64,000 nt of DNA, taken from NCBI RefSeq assembly GCF_900111155.1, contig NZ_FOGG01000016.1:1-64000 (forward strand). The letters are read 5' to 3'. Below, one piece after another: positions 54,353-61,870 of the stretch; position 1 is the first letter of the stretch, and every line of letters starts with the position of its first letter. The notes under the pieces are model-generated. The model did no database searches. It was not told the origin of the DNA and was given only the letters and a program-made list of their open reading frames with translations. The translations under genes were made by a program, and so were the position numbers. The stretch comes from Pedobacter rhizosphaerae. Its GTDB lineage: Bacteria > Bacteroidota > Bacteroidia > Sphingobacteriales > Sphingobacteriaceae.

Positions 54353-54428
54353 ATAAATATGCGCTTAAAATGATGGAAAGAAAATGGTTATTAATAACCA
54401 TGTTAACCTATAATGCCGATGCGGTAAT

Positions 54429-54893
54429 TTATCTCAGTATTTTTTTGATTATTGTAATCTGCCCTAAATGATAATACGTGTGTTCGATAATGCCATGGAG
54501 ATTCCTATAATAACTGCCGTATTTGGGGTCTGTAAAATCAGTTGATATTGCTTCTACTTCAATTTTTTCAATTAAGTTTACAAACTTTTCGCCATCAGAG
54601 AGAACTTTCTCTACCAGCTGAATCCAATCCTGCTCATTGTTTATAGGTGGAAGATCAAAACTAACCTGATCGCTAGCTTCAAGCTTTGCGCCCTGCAAAA
54701 CCTTCGAAACTTCGCTCACATAATAATTAATATGATACGTTAATGCAGCAATTGTATTCAGATCAGCTATTTTTCTTAAAGCTTCTTTCCAGACAACATC
54801 TTTTAAAGTGTCTTTTAGATTTACTGTTGTCCAGTTTCCACCAAAATAAACTTCCTTAAAATGTTTGGCAATGTTATAATAAAGCGCTTCCAT
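54429..54893 (-). CDS. DinB-like protein (DUF1572-type four-helix bundle)
   Basis: A 154-residue helical protein with well-placed histidines in AALTYHINYYVSEV and GIIEHTYYHLGQITIIKK. This pattern is the metal-binding trio of the DinB/YfiT fold. Members act as thiol-dependent S-transferases or have unknown roles. The sequence is not close to any named family member I know. It is the first of a two-gene run with the thioredoxin-fold gene. Confidence 0.78.
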   Translation of the reverse strand: MEALYYNIAKHFKEVYFGGNWTTVNLKDTLKDVVWKEALRKIADLNTIAALTYHINYYVSEVSKVLQGAKLEASDQVSFDLPPINNEQDWIQLVEKVLSDGEKFVNLIEKIEVEAISTDFTDPKYGSYYRNLHGIIEHTYYHLGQITIIKKILR

Positions 54894-55140
54894 AAAATAT
54901 TAGATTTGAGATAAAAATAATAAATTGTATGTATTTATAAATACTACATTTATGGAAGCCAAATCGCTACAGCCGGGATTCAGGTTCAGACTTATTCGTT
55001 TGGGTTTAAAATATTTGTTCTAATATCATCATGTAAGATTTAAAAAACTGAATGACAATAAATAGAACATAACTAGAATACCTGTATTTTCATCATCCCA
55101 ATCGTGAATTCAATAAAAAATAAAAAATATTTTACAGCTA
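54894..55140. other. Gap between the DinB-like gene and the tRNA-Lys promoter
   Basis: No gene is supported. A 23-codon frame at about 54952-55023 is too short to judge. The DinB-like gene promoter should lie here on the minus strand; no clear element is visible. Confidence 0.4.
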
Positions 55141-55171
55141 TTTGAAAAAGTACAATTTATTTCTATATTTG
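55141..55171 (+). promoter_or_regulatory. Promoter of tRNA-Lys copy 2
   Basis: TTTG (55141-55144) and TATATTTG (55164-55171) are separated by 19 bases, the Bacteroidota consensus. The -7 box and following GCACC match the first tRNA-Lys promoter. Confidence 0.82.
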
Positions 55172-55190
55172 CACCTCCTTAAACGGGAAT

Positions 55191-55263
55191 GATTCCGTAG
55201 CTCAGCTGGTAGAGCATTACACTTTTAATGTAGTGGTCCTGGGTTCGAATCCCAGCGGGATCA
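55191..55263 (+). tRNA. tRNA-Lys(UUU), copy 2
   Basis: The 73 bases are identical to the tRNA at 11184-11256: acceptor GATTCCG / CGGGATC, anticodon TTT in CTTTTAA, T loop TTCGAAT. CCA is not encoded. The identity continues into the terminator and beyond, 132 bases with one mismatch, which marks a segmental duplication of the tRNA gene. Confidence 0.97.
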
Positions 55264-55266
55264 CAG

Positions 55267-55299
55267 AAAGCCTCAAAGAAATTTGAGGCTTTTTTGTTT
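55267..55299 (+). terminator. Terminator of tRNA-Lys copy 2
   Basis: AAAGCCTCAAA, GAAA loop and TTTGAGGCTTTTTT, identical to the terminator of copy 1. Confidence 0.9.
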
Positions 55300-55385
55300 A
55301 AATTTGCATTTTTTAATATTTTCCCTACATTAGAGTAATCAAACAAAAATCACCCTATTTTTTTTAACTGGTTTAACGCCCTTTT

Positions 55386-56186
55386 ATGAAGATATGGTAT
55401 TTATTGTTTATCTCCCTTTTTCCGCTATTTCTCTTTCCTCAAAACAATTTGGGCCCTCGTTTAACTGCTATGGGCAACATTGGCACTGCTGTTTCGGATG
55501 CCTGGAGTATAAAAGCCAACCCTGCAGCACTTCATAGTGTAACCGCTTTTACCCTATCCGGAAGCTATCTTAGAAATCTATACGCTCATTAAGTTAGTAC
55601 GCAGGCGTTTGTGGCGGTATTGCCCATCAAAAATAATTTTGTTGCTACAAGTTTTCAGGGTTATGGCTTTTCTGAATTCAAGGAAAGTAAAGTGGGTTTT
55701 GCTTATGCCAAGAATTTTGGGCCACGCTTAACACTTGGTCTTAAAACCACTTATCACCAGTTAAAAATTGCAGGATACGGTGTAACCACTGGTTTTTCTT
55801 TAGATGCCGGAGCCTACTATCAACTGACAAAAGAACTCGCCTTTGGCGCATTTGCCGCTAACGTTTCAAAACAAAACTACACCAATAAAGAAACCAGCGT
55901 ATACATACCTGTATCCTATAATATTGGACTATCCTACTCGCCTAATGATAAGGTTTTAGTTGCTGCAACTATAAACAAGGTGCTGAAGGAACGCGTAGAT
56001 GTTGGCATCGGAATAGATTACCAGATTATACCTTTCTTTGGTTTGCGGGGTGGCCTAACAGTAAACCCATTTAAACAGTATTGCGGCTTTGGGCTGAAAT
56101 ACAAGCATTTCACATTAGACATGGCAAGCGTTTTTGATGCCAACCTAGGGTATTCACCTCAAATGGCCATCAGTTATGCGTTCTAA
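55386..56186 (+). pseudogene. PorQ/PorV-like outer-membrane protein with an in-frame stop
   Basis: One reading frame of 267 codons from the ATG at 55386 to the stop at 56184-56186 is interrupted by TAA at codon 69 (55590-55592). Both sides read as the same protein: signal peptide MKIWYLLFISLFPLFLFPQ, then LGPRLTAMGNIGTAVSDAWSIKANPAAL, which opens PorV/PorQ-like barrels, and after the stop VSTQAFVAVLPIKNNFVATSFQGYG... to SYAF. A Glu or Gln codon mutated to TAA would explain the stop. It could be a nonsense mutation, stop read-through, or a sequencing error. It overlaps the next gene by 11 bases. Confidence 0.8.
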
Positions 56187-58092
56187 AATCTTAGCCTTTT
56201 TAATCCTGGGGATCTCGGTATCTGCTGGATATGCTCAAAATCAGGAAGAAGTAGAAATAAAGGATATTATAGAAAGTGTGGCGGAAAATCTACCTGAAGA
56301 TTATGACATGACTGAATTAACAGAGGTATTATCTCGATTAAAAAAGCGGCCCATAAACTTAAATAACACTTCCGTAGATGAACTAAAAAATCTTGTTTTT
56401 CTTTCCCCTTTGCAAATCAGCAACTTCTTCAATCACCTCCGGGAGAATGGAGAATTATTAGATGTAATGGAATTGCAGGCAATAGATGGATTTGACACAG
56501 AGACAATTCAGCGACTGATTCCTTTTGTTACTATCCATCAAAACCTCCTGATAAATGAATTGAAATTGAAGGATATTCTACAGAAGGCTGAAAATGATCT
56601 GTTTATCAGGTATGCCCGGACACTTCAAAAACTAAAGGGCTTTAATGATTTGTCTGGAAATAAATATTTGGGTACTCCAGAAAGATTGCAGTTGCGCTAC
56701 AGATATCATTTTGATGATGTAGTTACAGCATCCTTTACAATTGATAAGGATGCCGGAGAAAAATTCATTAGCAAACCATTTGACTTTTACTCTGGCAACA
56801 TTTCGATTTTGAAACAAGGAAGGATAAAGAAATTGGTGATTGGCGATTATACCCTGCAATTTGGACAAGGGCTAACCTTATGGTCTGGATTTTCATTTGG
56901 GAAAGGCCCGGATGTGACCACTACAGTAAAAAAAGATTTAGGCTTACGTGCCTATACCTCATCAAATGAATATGCTTTTTTTAGGGGAGCTGCTACCACG
57001 ATATCTTTACGTAAAAATTTTGAATTCACTCCTTTTGTTTCGTTGAGGAATCTGGATGCCAGTCAAACTTTAGACATTGAGGGTAACCTGATACAGTCTA
57101 CAATCAACCAAACAGGACTCCATCGAACCCCAACAGAGATAAAAAACAAAAACACTTTAAGTCAGCTTGTGTTGGGAACTGTTCTTCAATACAATACGAA
57201 TACCCTAAATATTGGCGCAATAGCTTACAAAACTCAGTTTGATGATCGCTTTATCAGTCAGGCAGCCCTTTATGATCATTTTAGTTTTACAGGCAAATCA
57301 TTAACTAACCTTGGATTTTTCTATAACTACAGCTTTAAAAACATTTATTTCTTTGGTGAAGGAGCCAAAAGCCTGAAGAGTGGGATCGCCTTTAATAGCG
57401 GTGCGCTAATCAGTTTGTCGCGAACTACTTCTCTAGCCTTGTTATATAGAAATTATGCAAAAGATTATCATTGCTTTTTTAACCAGGGTACATCAGAAAG
57501 TAGCGAACCGACAAATGAAAAAGGGCTTTATGCTGGCTTGAACATAATTCCAAATAAGCAATGGTCTGTTTCTTTTTATGCCGATTATTTTCAATTCCCA
57601 TGGTTAAAATATAGAACAGATGCACCCTCAAAAGGCTACGAAATATTAAGTCAAACGGCATACAGCCCAAGTAAAGCCTTCAAAATACTACTGAGGTATA
57701 AACTGGAAATGAAACAACAGAATACAGATTTAGAATTACCACTTAATTTCTTAGAAAGCGTAAAAAAAGAAGGATATCGCATGGAAGTGAATTGGCAAAT
57801 GAATAAGAACTGGAAATTTCAGAATCGGTTGGAAATCTCCCAGTATCAAAAAGGCAATGCTAAAAGAGAATTGGGTTATCTGTTTTACCAGGATATTAAC
57901 TCACCTACTTTTTTTAAAAAAATGAACGGCAATGCGAGAATCGCCTATTTTAATGTCCCAACCTACAATAGTCGGATTTATGCCTATGAAGACGATGTGC
58001 TTTACAGTTTTGCCTTTGGAATGTACAATGGAAAAGGAATTAGAAGTTACATCAATTTAAAATACAAATTTGATCAAAGATTTGACTTTTGA
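56176..58092 (+). CDS. Helix-hairpin-helix (ComEA-like) outer-membrane barrel protein, frameshifted near its C-terminus
   Basis: A 638-residue protein. A signal peptide (about 1-20) is followed by tandem helix-hairpin-helix units like ComEA (residues about 59-84 PINLNNTSVDELKNLVFLSP and 96-118 VMELQAIDGFDTETIQRLIP), which bind DNA in ComEA. The remaining 500 residues are a beta-strand-rich barrel of the Bacteroidota family annotated only as helix-hairpin-helix protein. The frame ends at TGA (58090-58092) at DF*, but a -1 or +1 shift continues directly into a 37-codon segment that ends with a Phe. It lies between the PorQ/PorV-like pseudogene and comEC. Its role in DNA uptake is inferred. Confidence 0.82.
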   Translation: MRSKILAFLILGISVSAGYAQNQEEVEIKDIIESVAENLPEDYDMTELTEVLSRLKKRPINLNNTSVDELKNLVFLSPLQISNFFNHLRENGELLDVMELQAIDGFDTETIQRLIPFVTIHQNLLINELKLKDILQKAENDLFIRYARTLQKLKGFNDLSGNKYLGTPERLQLRYRYHFDDVVTASFTIDKDAGEKFISKPFDFYSGNISILKQGRIKKLVIGDYTLQFGQGLTLWSGFSFGKGPDVTTTVKKDLGLRAYTSSNEYAFFRGAATTISLRKNFEFTPFVSLRNLDASQTLDIEGNLIQSTINQTGLHRTPTEIKNKNTLSQLVLGTVLQYNTNTLNIGAIAYKTQFDDRFISQAALYDHFSFTGKSLTNLGFFYNYSFKNIYFFGEGAKSLKSGIAFNSGALISLSRTTSLALLYRNYAKDYHCFFNQGTSESSEPTNEKGLYAGLNIIPNKQWSVSFYADYFQFPWLKYRTDAPSKGYEILSQTAYSPSKAFKILLRYKLEMKQQNTDLELPLNFLESVKKEGYRMEVNWQMNKNWKFQNRLEISQYQKGNAKRELGYLFYQDINSPTFFKKMNGNARIAYFNVPTYNSRIYAYEDDVLYSFAFGMYNGKGIRSYINLKYKFDQRFDF

Positions 58093-58205
58093 TGCGATAC
58101 GCATTATTTAAGTATAGCGGTGTAGAAACTGTAGGCACTTATCTGGATGAAATACAAGGCAGTAAGAAAGCAGATTTCAAACTTCAGTTCAGATGTCAGT
58201 TTTAG
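58092..58205 (+). pseudogene. Detached C-terminal piece of the helix-hairpin-helix barrel
   Basis: A 37-codon segment starts with an ATG in a TGATG overlap at the stop of the preceding gene and reads MRYALFKYSG...LDEIQGSKKADFKLQFRCQF, ending in Phe as outer-membrane barrels do. It ends 3 bases before the comEC ATG. The preceding bases TTTTGATG would read TTTTGGATG (Trp-Met) after insertion of one G, which points to a one-base deletion. It is not a gene of its own. Confidence 0.75.
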
Positions 58206-58208
58206 AGC

Positions 58209-59699
58209 ATGTTTAAAGCTGAATATATCTTTGTCCGTATCCTTGTTCCGTTTGTAATCGGAATTGGCCTAGCTTATTTCCTGCAATCAGACCGGTACTT
58301 CTGGGTGTTTGCCCTAATCCATTTAATCGCACTATCATTTTTAATTGTGGCTAATCTGAAGTATCAGCAGTTAAGCCTATACCGTTTTAAAGGGACAATT
58401 GGGGTTGTATTTCTTTTGCTTTTCTTTTCCCTTGGCGCACTCATCTGCTTAATGAATTGCCAAAGTATGCAAAAGGATTATTTTGGAAAAAAGCAATATA
58501 CTGCCCTTAAAATCTGGATCACTGACGAGCCACAAATAACCAATCATATTTCACGGTTTAAAGGCAGGGTAACAATGGCTTATCAAGGCCATAAGTGCGA
58601 GCAGGTTTCTGGTACTTTGCTTATTGCAATAAAACTAGACAGTACCGAAGTTATGCCATATCAATATGGCGAGGAGCTGGTGATCTCTTGTTCAGCCCTT
58701 CCTGTAGAGCCTCCTTACAACCCCGCAGAGTTTGATTTCCAGTCCTGGCTTGCCAATCAAAACATTTATTTGCAAGCTTTTGTAAAGCACAAACAGGTAA
58801 TTAAGACGAATAAGAACGTAGGAAATACATTGGTACAATTTGCCCTTCAACTCTGGAAAAATCAAATCAATAAATATAGAAACCTGATTAAAAATGACGA
58901 AGCTTTTGCAGTGGCTTCCACATTGATTTTAGGCTACCGGGCAGATTTGAGTAACCAAACCCTGGCTGCATATACTAAAACAGGTACAATCCACGCCCTT
59001 TCTGTTTCGGGTGCCCACGTAGCGATTATCTATGTAGTAATCAACTTCTTGCTTTCCTTTATGGATCGAAGAAAAAACTTAAAAATATTAAAGCTCATAC
59101 TCATTTGTACCATCATCTGGAATTACGCACTCATAACCGGATTATCGCCCTCTGTTATTCGTTCAGCGATCATGATTACCGTCTTTATGGTGTGCAAAAC
59201 CTTTGCGAAGACTGGCAATAGTTATAATATCCTTGCTTTTTCGGCTTTCTTACAATTAATATACAATCCATTCCTATTATGGGATGTTGGCTTCCAACTT
59301 TCTTATCTAGCTGTTTTTGGACTACTTTATTTACAACCCAAAATTTACAACTGGTTTTTCATCCGCCATAAATGGCTTGATAAATTATGGAACTTTATTG
59401 CCCTTTCCTTGGCCGCACAAATGGTTAGCTTTCCACTTAGCCTGTACTATTTCCACCAGTTTCCAGTGTACTTTTTATTGGCAAATCTGTTTATCTCTCT
59501 CCCCTTAGTGGTAATGATGTACTTAGGCATTATTATTTTAATTCCAGGAATGGGATTTCTATCTCCTATTCTCGAATGGATTATTAATAGTACAAATTTG
59601 ATCTTGAAATGGATGGCTAATCTTCCATTTGCCACTATCTCCTCCGTTTGGATTAGCTTTCCTCAATTTATTTTATTGAGCCTGGCCTTGTCTTTATGA
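58209..59699 (+). CDS. comEC: ComEC/Rec2 competence channel, N-terminal and membrane part
   Basis: A 496-residue inner-membrane protein. The N-terminal DUF4131-type domain (about 30-190) and the competence domain (about 225-490) with the hallmark TKTGTIHALSVSGAHVAII and about ten membrane segments are present. ComEC transports single-stranded DNA across the inner membrane in natural transformation. The frame stops at TGA (59697-59699) with LALSL, whereas Bacteroidota ComEC usually run to about 690 residues; the following frame supplies the missing C-terminus. It starts 3 bases after the end of the barrel gene. Function depends on whether the C-terminal part is needed. Confidence 0.9.
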   Translation: MFKAEYIFVRILVPFVIGIGLAYFLQSDRYFWVFALIHLIALSFLIVANLKYQQLSLYRFKGTIGVVFLLLFFSLGALICLMNCQSMQKDYFGKKQYTALKIWITDEPQITNHISRFKGRVTMAYQGHKCEQVSGTLLIAIKLDSTEVMPYQYGEELVISCSALPVEPPYNPAEFDFQSWLANQNIYLQAFVKHKQVIKTNKNVGNTLVQFALQLWKNQINKYRNLIKNDEAFAVASTLILGYRADLSNQTLAAYTKTGTIHALSVSGAHVAIIYVVINFLLSFMDRRKNLKILKLILICTIIWNYALITGLSPSVIRSAIMITVFMVCKTFAKTGNSYNILAFSAFLQLIYNPFLLWDVGFQLSYLAVFGLLYLQPKIYNWFFIRHKWLDKLWNFIALSLAAQMVSFPLSLYYFHQFPVYFLLANLFISLPLVVMMYLGIIILIPGMGFLSPILEWIINSTNLILKWMANLPFATISSVWISFPQFILLSLALSL

Positions 59700-60295
59700 T
59701 ATATGCCTTGACCCGATTTAATAAAAAATGGCTTTTTGCTTCCTTAGTGATATTCATCAGTTTTCAAATCTCTGTATTACATCGAGATGTACAGGCTTTA
59801 AGTCAACATCAGATTATTTTCTTCTCTTTGCGAAAAAACTATGCAGCAGGTTTTATAAAAGAAAGATCTGCTTTCCTTATAACAGATTTAAAAAAAGATG
59901 ATAAAAATTATCAGTTCTATGTTCAACCAGCTTTAGATCAGGCACAGATATTAAACGTCAACTTTTTATCTTTAAATAGAGACACCGTTACCAGAGAAAT
60001 TATTATTAGAGATCATCAGGTTGTTTTTCAAGGGTATAAAATGTTATTCATAGATCAGCGTTTAAACTATAAGGAACTCCAAATTGATGGCGAGTTTTCA
60101 GCGCTATGGCTTCATCAAAATACCCGGTTTAATTTAAATAAACGCCCCTCCCGGCTAAAGTTTAAATCTATTATTATTGATGCGACAAATAAAGATTACC
60201 AGACAGAAAAATTTGTAGCCTTTGCCAAAAATATTCACCTCAATGCACATATTTTAAAGAAAAATAAAGCATATTTGGTACAACTAACCCCTTAA
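59696..60295 (+). CDS. Detached C-terminal part of ComEC
   Basis: A 199-residue frame that starts with an ATG overlapping the ComEC stop (ATGA). The first 30 residues (NKKWLFASLVIFISFQISVL) are a membrane segment like the last one of ComEC, and the rest (HQIIFFSLRKNYAAGFIKERSAFLITDLKKDDKNYQFYVQPALDQ) matches my recollection of the soluble C-terminal part of Bacteroidota ComEC. With the upstream piece it totals about 695 residues, the expected full length. So ComEC is split by a frameshift, or the split is natural with ATGA re-initiation. Confidence 0.75.
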   Translation: MIYALTRFNKKWLFASLVIFISFQISVLHRDVQALSQHQIIFFSLRKNYAAGFIKERSAFLITDLKKDDKNYQFYVQPALDQAQILNVNFLSLNRDTVTREIIIRDHQVVFQGYKMLFIDQRLNYKELQIDGEFSALWLHQNTRFNLNKRPSRLKFKSIIIDATNKDYQTEKFVAFAKNIHLNAHILKKNKAYLVQLTP

Positions 60296-60297
60296 AT

Positions 60298-61074
60298 ATG
60301 GAAAGCTTGGTTTTGTATAGTGTTCAAGATAGGATTGCCACCATAACCCTTAACAGGCCCGATAAAAGGAATGCGCTAAACCCGCAGTTAATTTCAGACT
60401 TAACAGAAGCATTTATTCAATCGGCAGAAGATGATTTGGTAAAAGTTATTGTTTTAAAGGCCAATGGTGATGCTTTTAGTGCTGGTGCAGACTTAGAATA
60501 CTTGCAACAATTGCAGCACAATTCATTTGAAGAGAATGTTGCAGATACCAATCGACTAAAGAAACTATTTACCACTATTTATTACCTGCCAAAAATCGTT
60601 ATTGCGCAGGTAGAAGGACATGCCATTGCCGGAGGTTGCGGGCTGGCCACCATTTGCGATATTATTTTTGCCACACCAGAGAGCAATTTCGGTTATACGG
60701 AAGTTAAAATTGGTTTTGTTCCGGCACTTGTTTCTTGCTTTTTAATGCAAAAGGTAAATGAAACCGTGGCAAAAGAGATTTTACTAACAGGCAAAACTTT
60801 CGATGCAGCGCAGGCCTTAAAATATAATTTGATAAACTTTGTAACAAACAGTGCTGATATTGATCAAAAAGTAACTGAATTTGCACTAAGTTTGTGCAGG
60901 GAGAGTTCAGGAAATTCATTAATGGTTACTAAACAGCTGATTACTCAAACTATAAACCCTACCTTAGAAAGAAGTTTGGAAACTGCTGCTCAAATAAATG
61001 CATTAGTGAGAGACAGTAACGATTTCAAAAAAGGAATCGCCTCTTTTCTGAACAAAGAGAAAATTAATTGGTAA
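60298..61074 (+). CDS. Enoyl-CoA hydratase/isomerase family protein
   Basis: A 258-residue crotonase-fold enzyme. The oxyanion-hole segments are AFSAGADLEYL (about 60-70) and AIAGGCGLATICDIIFA (about 105-121), and FGYTEVKIGFVPA holds the expected catalytic Glu. It resembles methylglutaconyl-CoA hydratase or enoyl-CoA hydratase, but the reaction cannot be settled. It begins 3 bases after the ComEC tail gene, which could be a co-transcribed unit, though the functions do not match. Confidence 0.9.
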   Translation: MESLVLYSVQDRIATITLNRPDKRNALNPQLISDLTEAFIQSAEDDLVKVIVLKANGDAFSAGADLEYLQQLQHNSFEENVADTNRLKKLFTTIYYLPKIVIAQVEGHAIAGGCGLATICDIIFATPESNFGYTEVKIGFVPALVSCFLMQKVNETVAKEILLTGKTFDAAQALKYNLINFVTNSADIDQKVTEFALSLCRESSGNSLMVTKQLITQTINPTLERSLETAAQINALVRDSNDFKKGIASFLNKEKINW

Positions 61075-61094
61075 CAAAAACTAAACATCATATC

Positions 61095-61775
61095 ATGTTC
61101 AAATCAATCAAAACTAGCTTTATAGCTTTAATTTTAGTAGGCAGTGCTATTATTGCTCATGCCCAAAAGAAACTAACAGAAGGTACTTTAACCTATGGCT
61201 TAGAATATAAATTAACAGATGAGCAAAAATCTCAGATGGGCGGTGTAGAACCACCTGCAGAGTTAAAAGTTAAATTCAACAATGGTTTAACCAAAATCGA
61301 AATGGAACAAGGTCCTGCCTTAATTGGTATTATTTCAGATAATAATCAAAAAACAGGATTAATCTTAGTGGATGTTCCGGTTGCTCAAAAACAGTATGCC
61401 GTAAAACAATCTAAAGAAGATGTAGCAAAAGCGATGGGTGATTTACCTAAATATTCTGACTTTAAAGCTTCTGGCGAAAAACAAACCATTGCAGGTTATA
61501 GTGCAGAAAAATACACTTTTAAAGACGATAAAGGTGCTACTTTAGAACTTTGGGCAACTAAAGATTTAGATCTTCCAAATGTTGGCGCACAAAATTATTT
61601 CCCTGGTTTAAATGCTTTCCCGGTTAAATATACTTTAACCCAAAGAGGTGTTTTAACTACCACAACTCTAAAAGCTGTTTCTGAAGCTAAAGTAGGTGCT
61701 ATTTCTATTGCTGTTCCGGCAGGATATGAAGAAACCACCATGCAGGCATTAATGTCGATGAGCGGCGGCGAGTAA
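61095..61775 (+). CDS. Secreted protein of unknown function (DUF4412-like)
   Basis: About 226 residues from the ATG at 61095; a TTG frame to 61068 would overlap the hydratase gene. A signal peptide (about 1-23, ending AHAQ) is followed by a beta-rich mature chain with LTYGLEYKLTDEQKSQMGG, KQTIAGYSAEKYTFKDDKGATLELWATKDL and a Gly/Ser/Met-rich end. The pattern TIAGYSAEKY...WATKDL resembles the DUF4412 family of Bacteroidota periplasmic proteins. Function unknown. A terminator follows after 25 bases. Confidence 0.72.
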   Translation: MFKSIKTSFIALILVGSAIIAHAQKKLTEGTLTYGLEYKLTDEQKSQMGGVEPPAELKVKFNNGLTKIEMEQGPALIGIISDNNQKTGLILVDVPVAQKQYAVKQSKEDVAKAMGDLPKYSDFKASGEKQTIAGYSAEKYTFKDDKGATLELWATKDLDLPNVGAQNYFPGLNAFPVKYTLTQRGVLTTTTLKAVSEAKVGAISIAVPAGYEETTMQALMSMSGGE

Positions 61776-61800
61776 TTTTATTCTTAACAAATCTTTAAAG

Positions 61801-61857
61801 GCTTTTTAACTGCTGGCATTTTATTAAATTAGCCAAAAAGTTAAAAGGCTTTTTTTA
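61801..61857 (+). terminator. Terminator of the secreted DUF4412-like gene
   Basis: GCTTTTTAAC (61801-61810) pairs with GTTAAAAGGC (61840-61849) with one wobble, the inner TGGC/GCCA pair helps, and a 7-base T-run follows. Confidence 0.85.
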
Positions 61858-61870
61858 TAACTTATAATTT

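Noticed and set aside
54952..55023. 23-codon frame MEAKSLQPGF...
   Set aside because: Too short, no supporting signal; may be chance.
58092..58205. 37-codon frame as an independent small gene
   Set aside because: It reads as the missing C-terminus of the preceding barrel; listed as a frameshift fragment.
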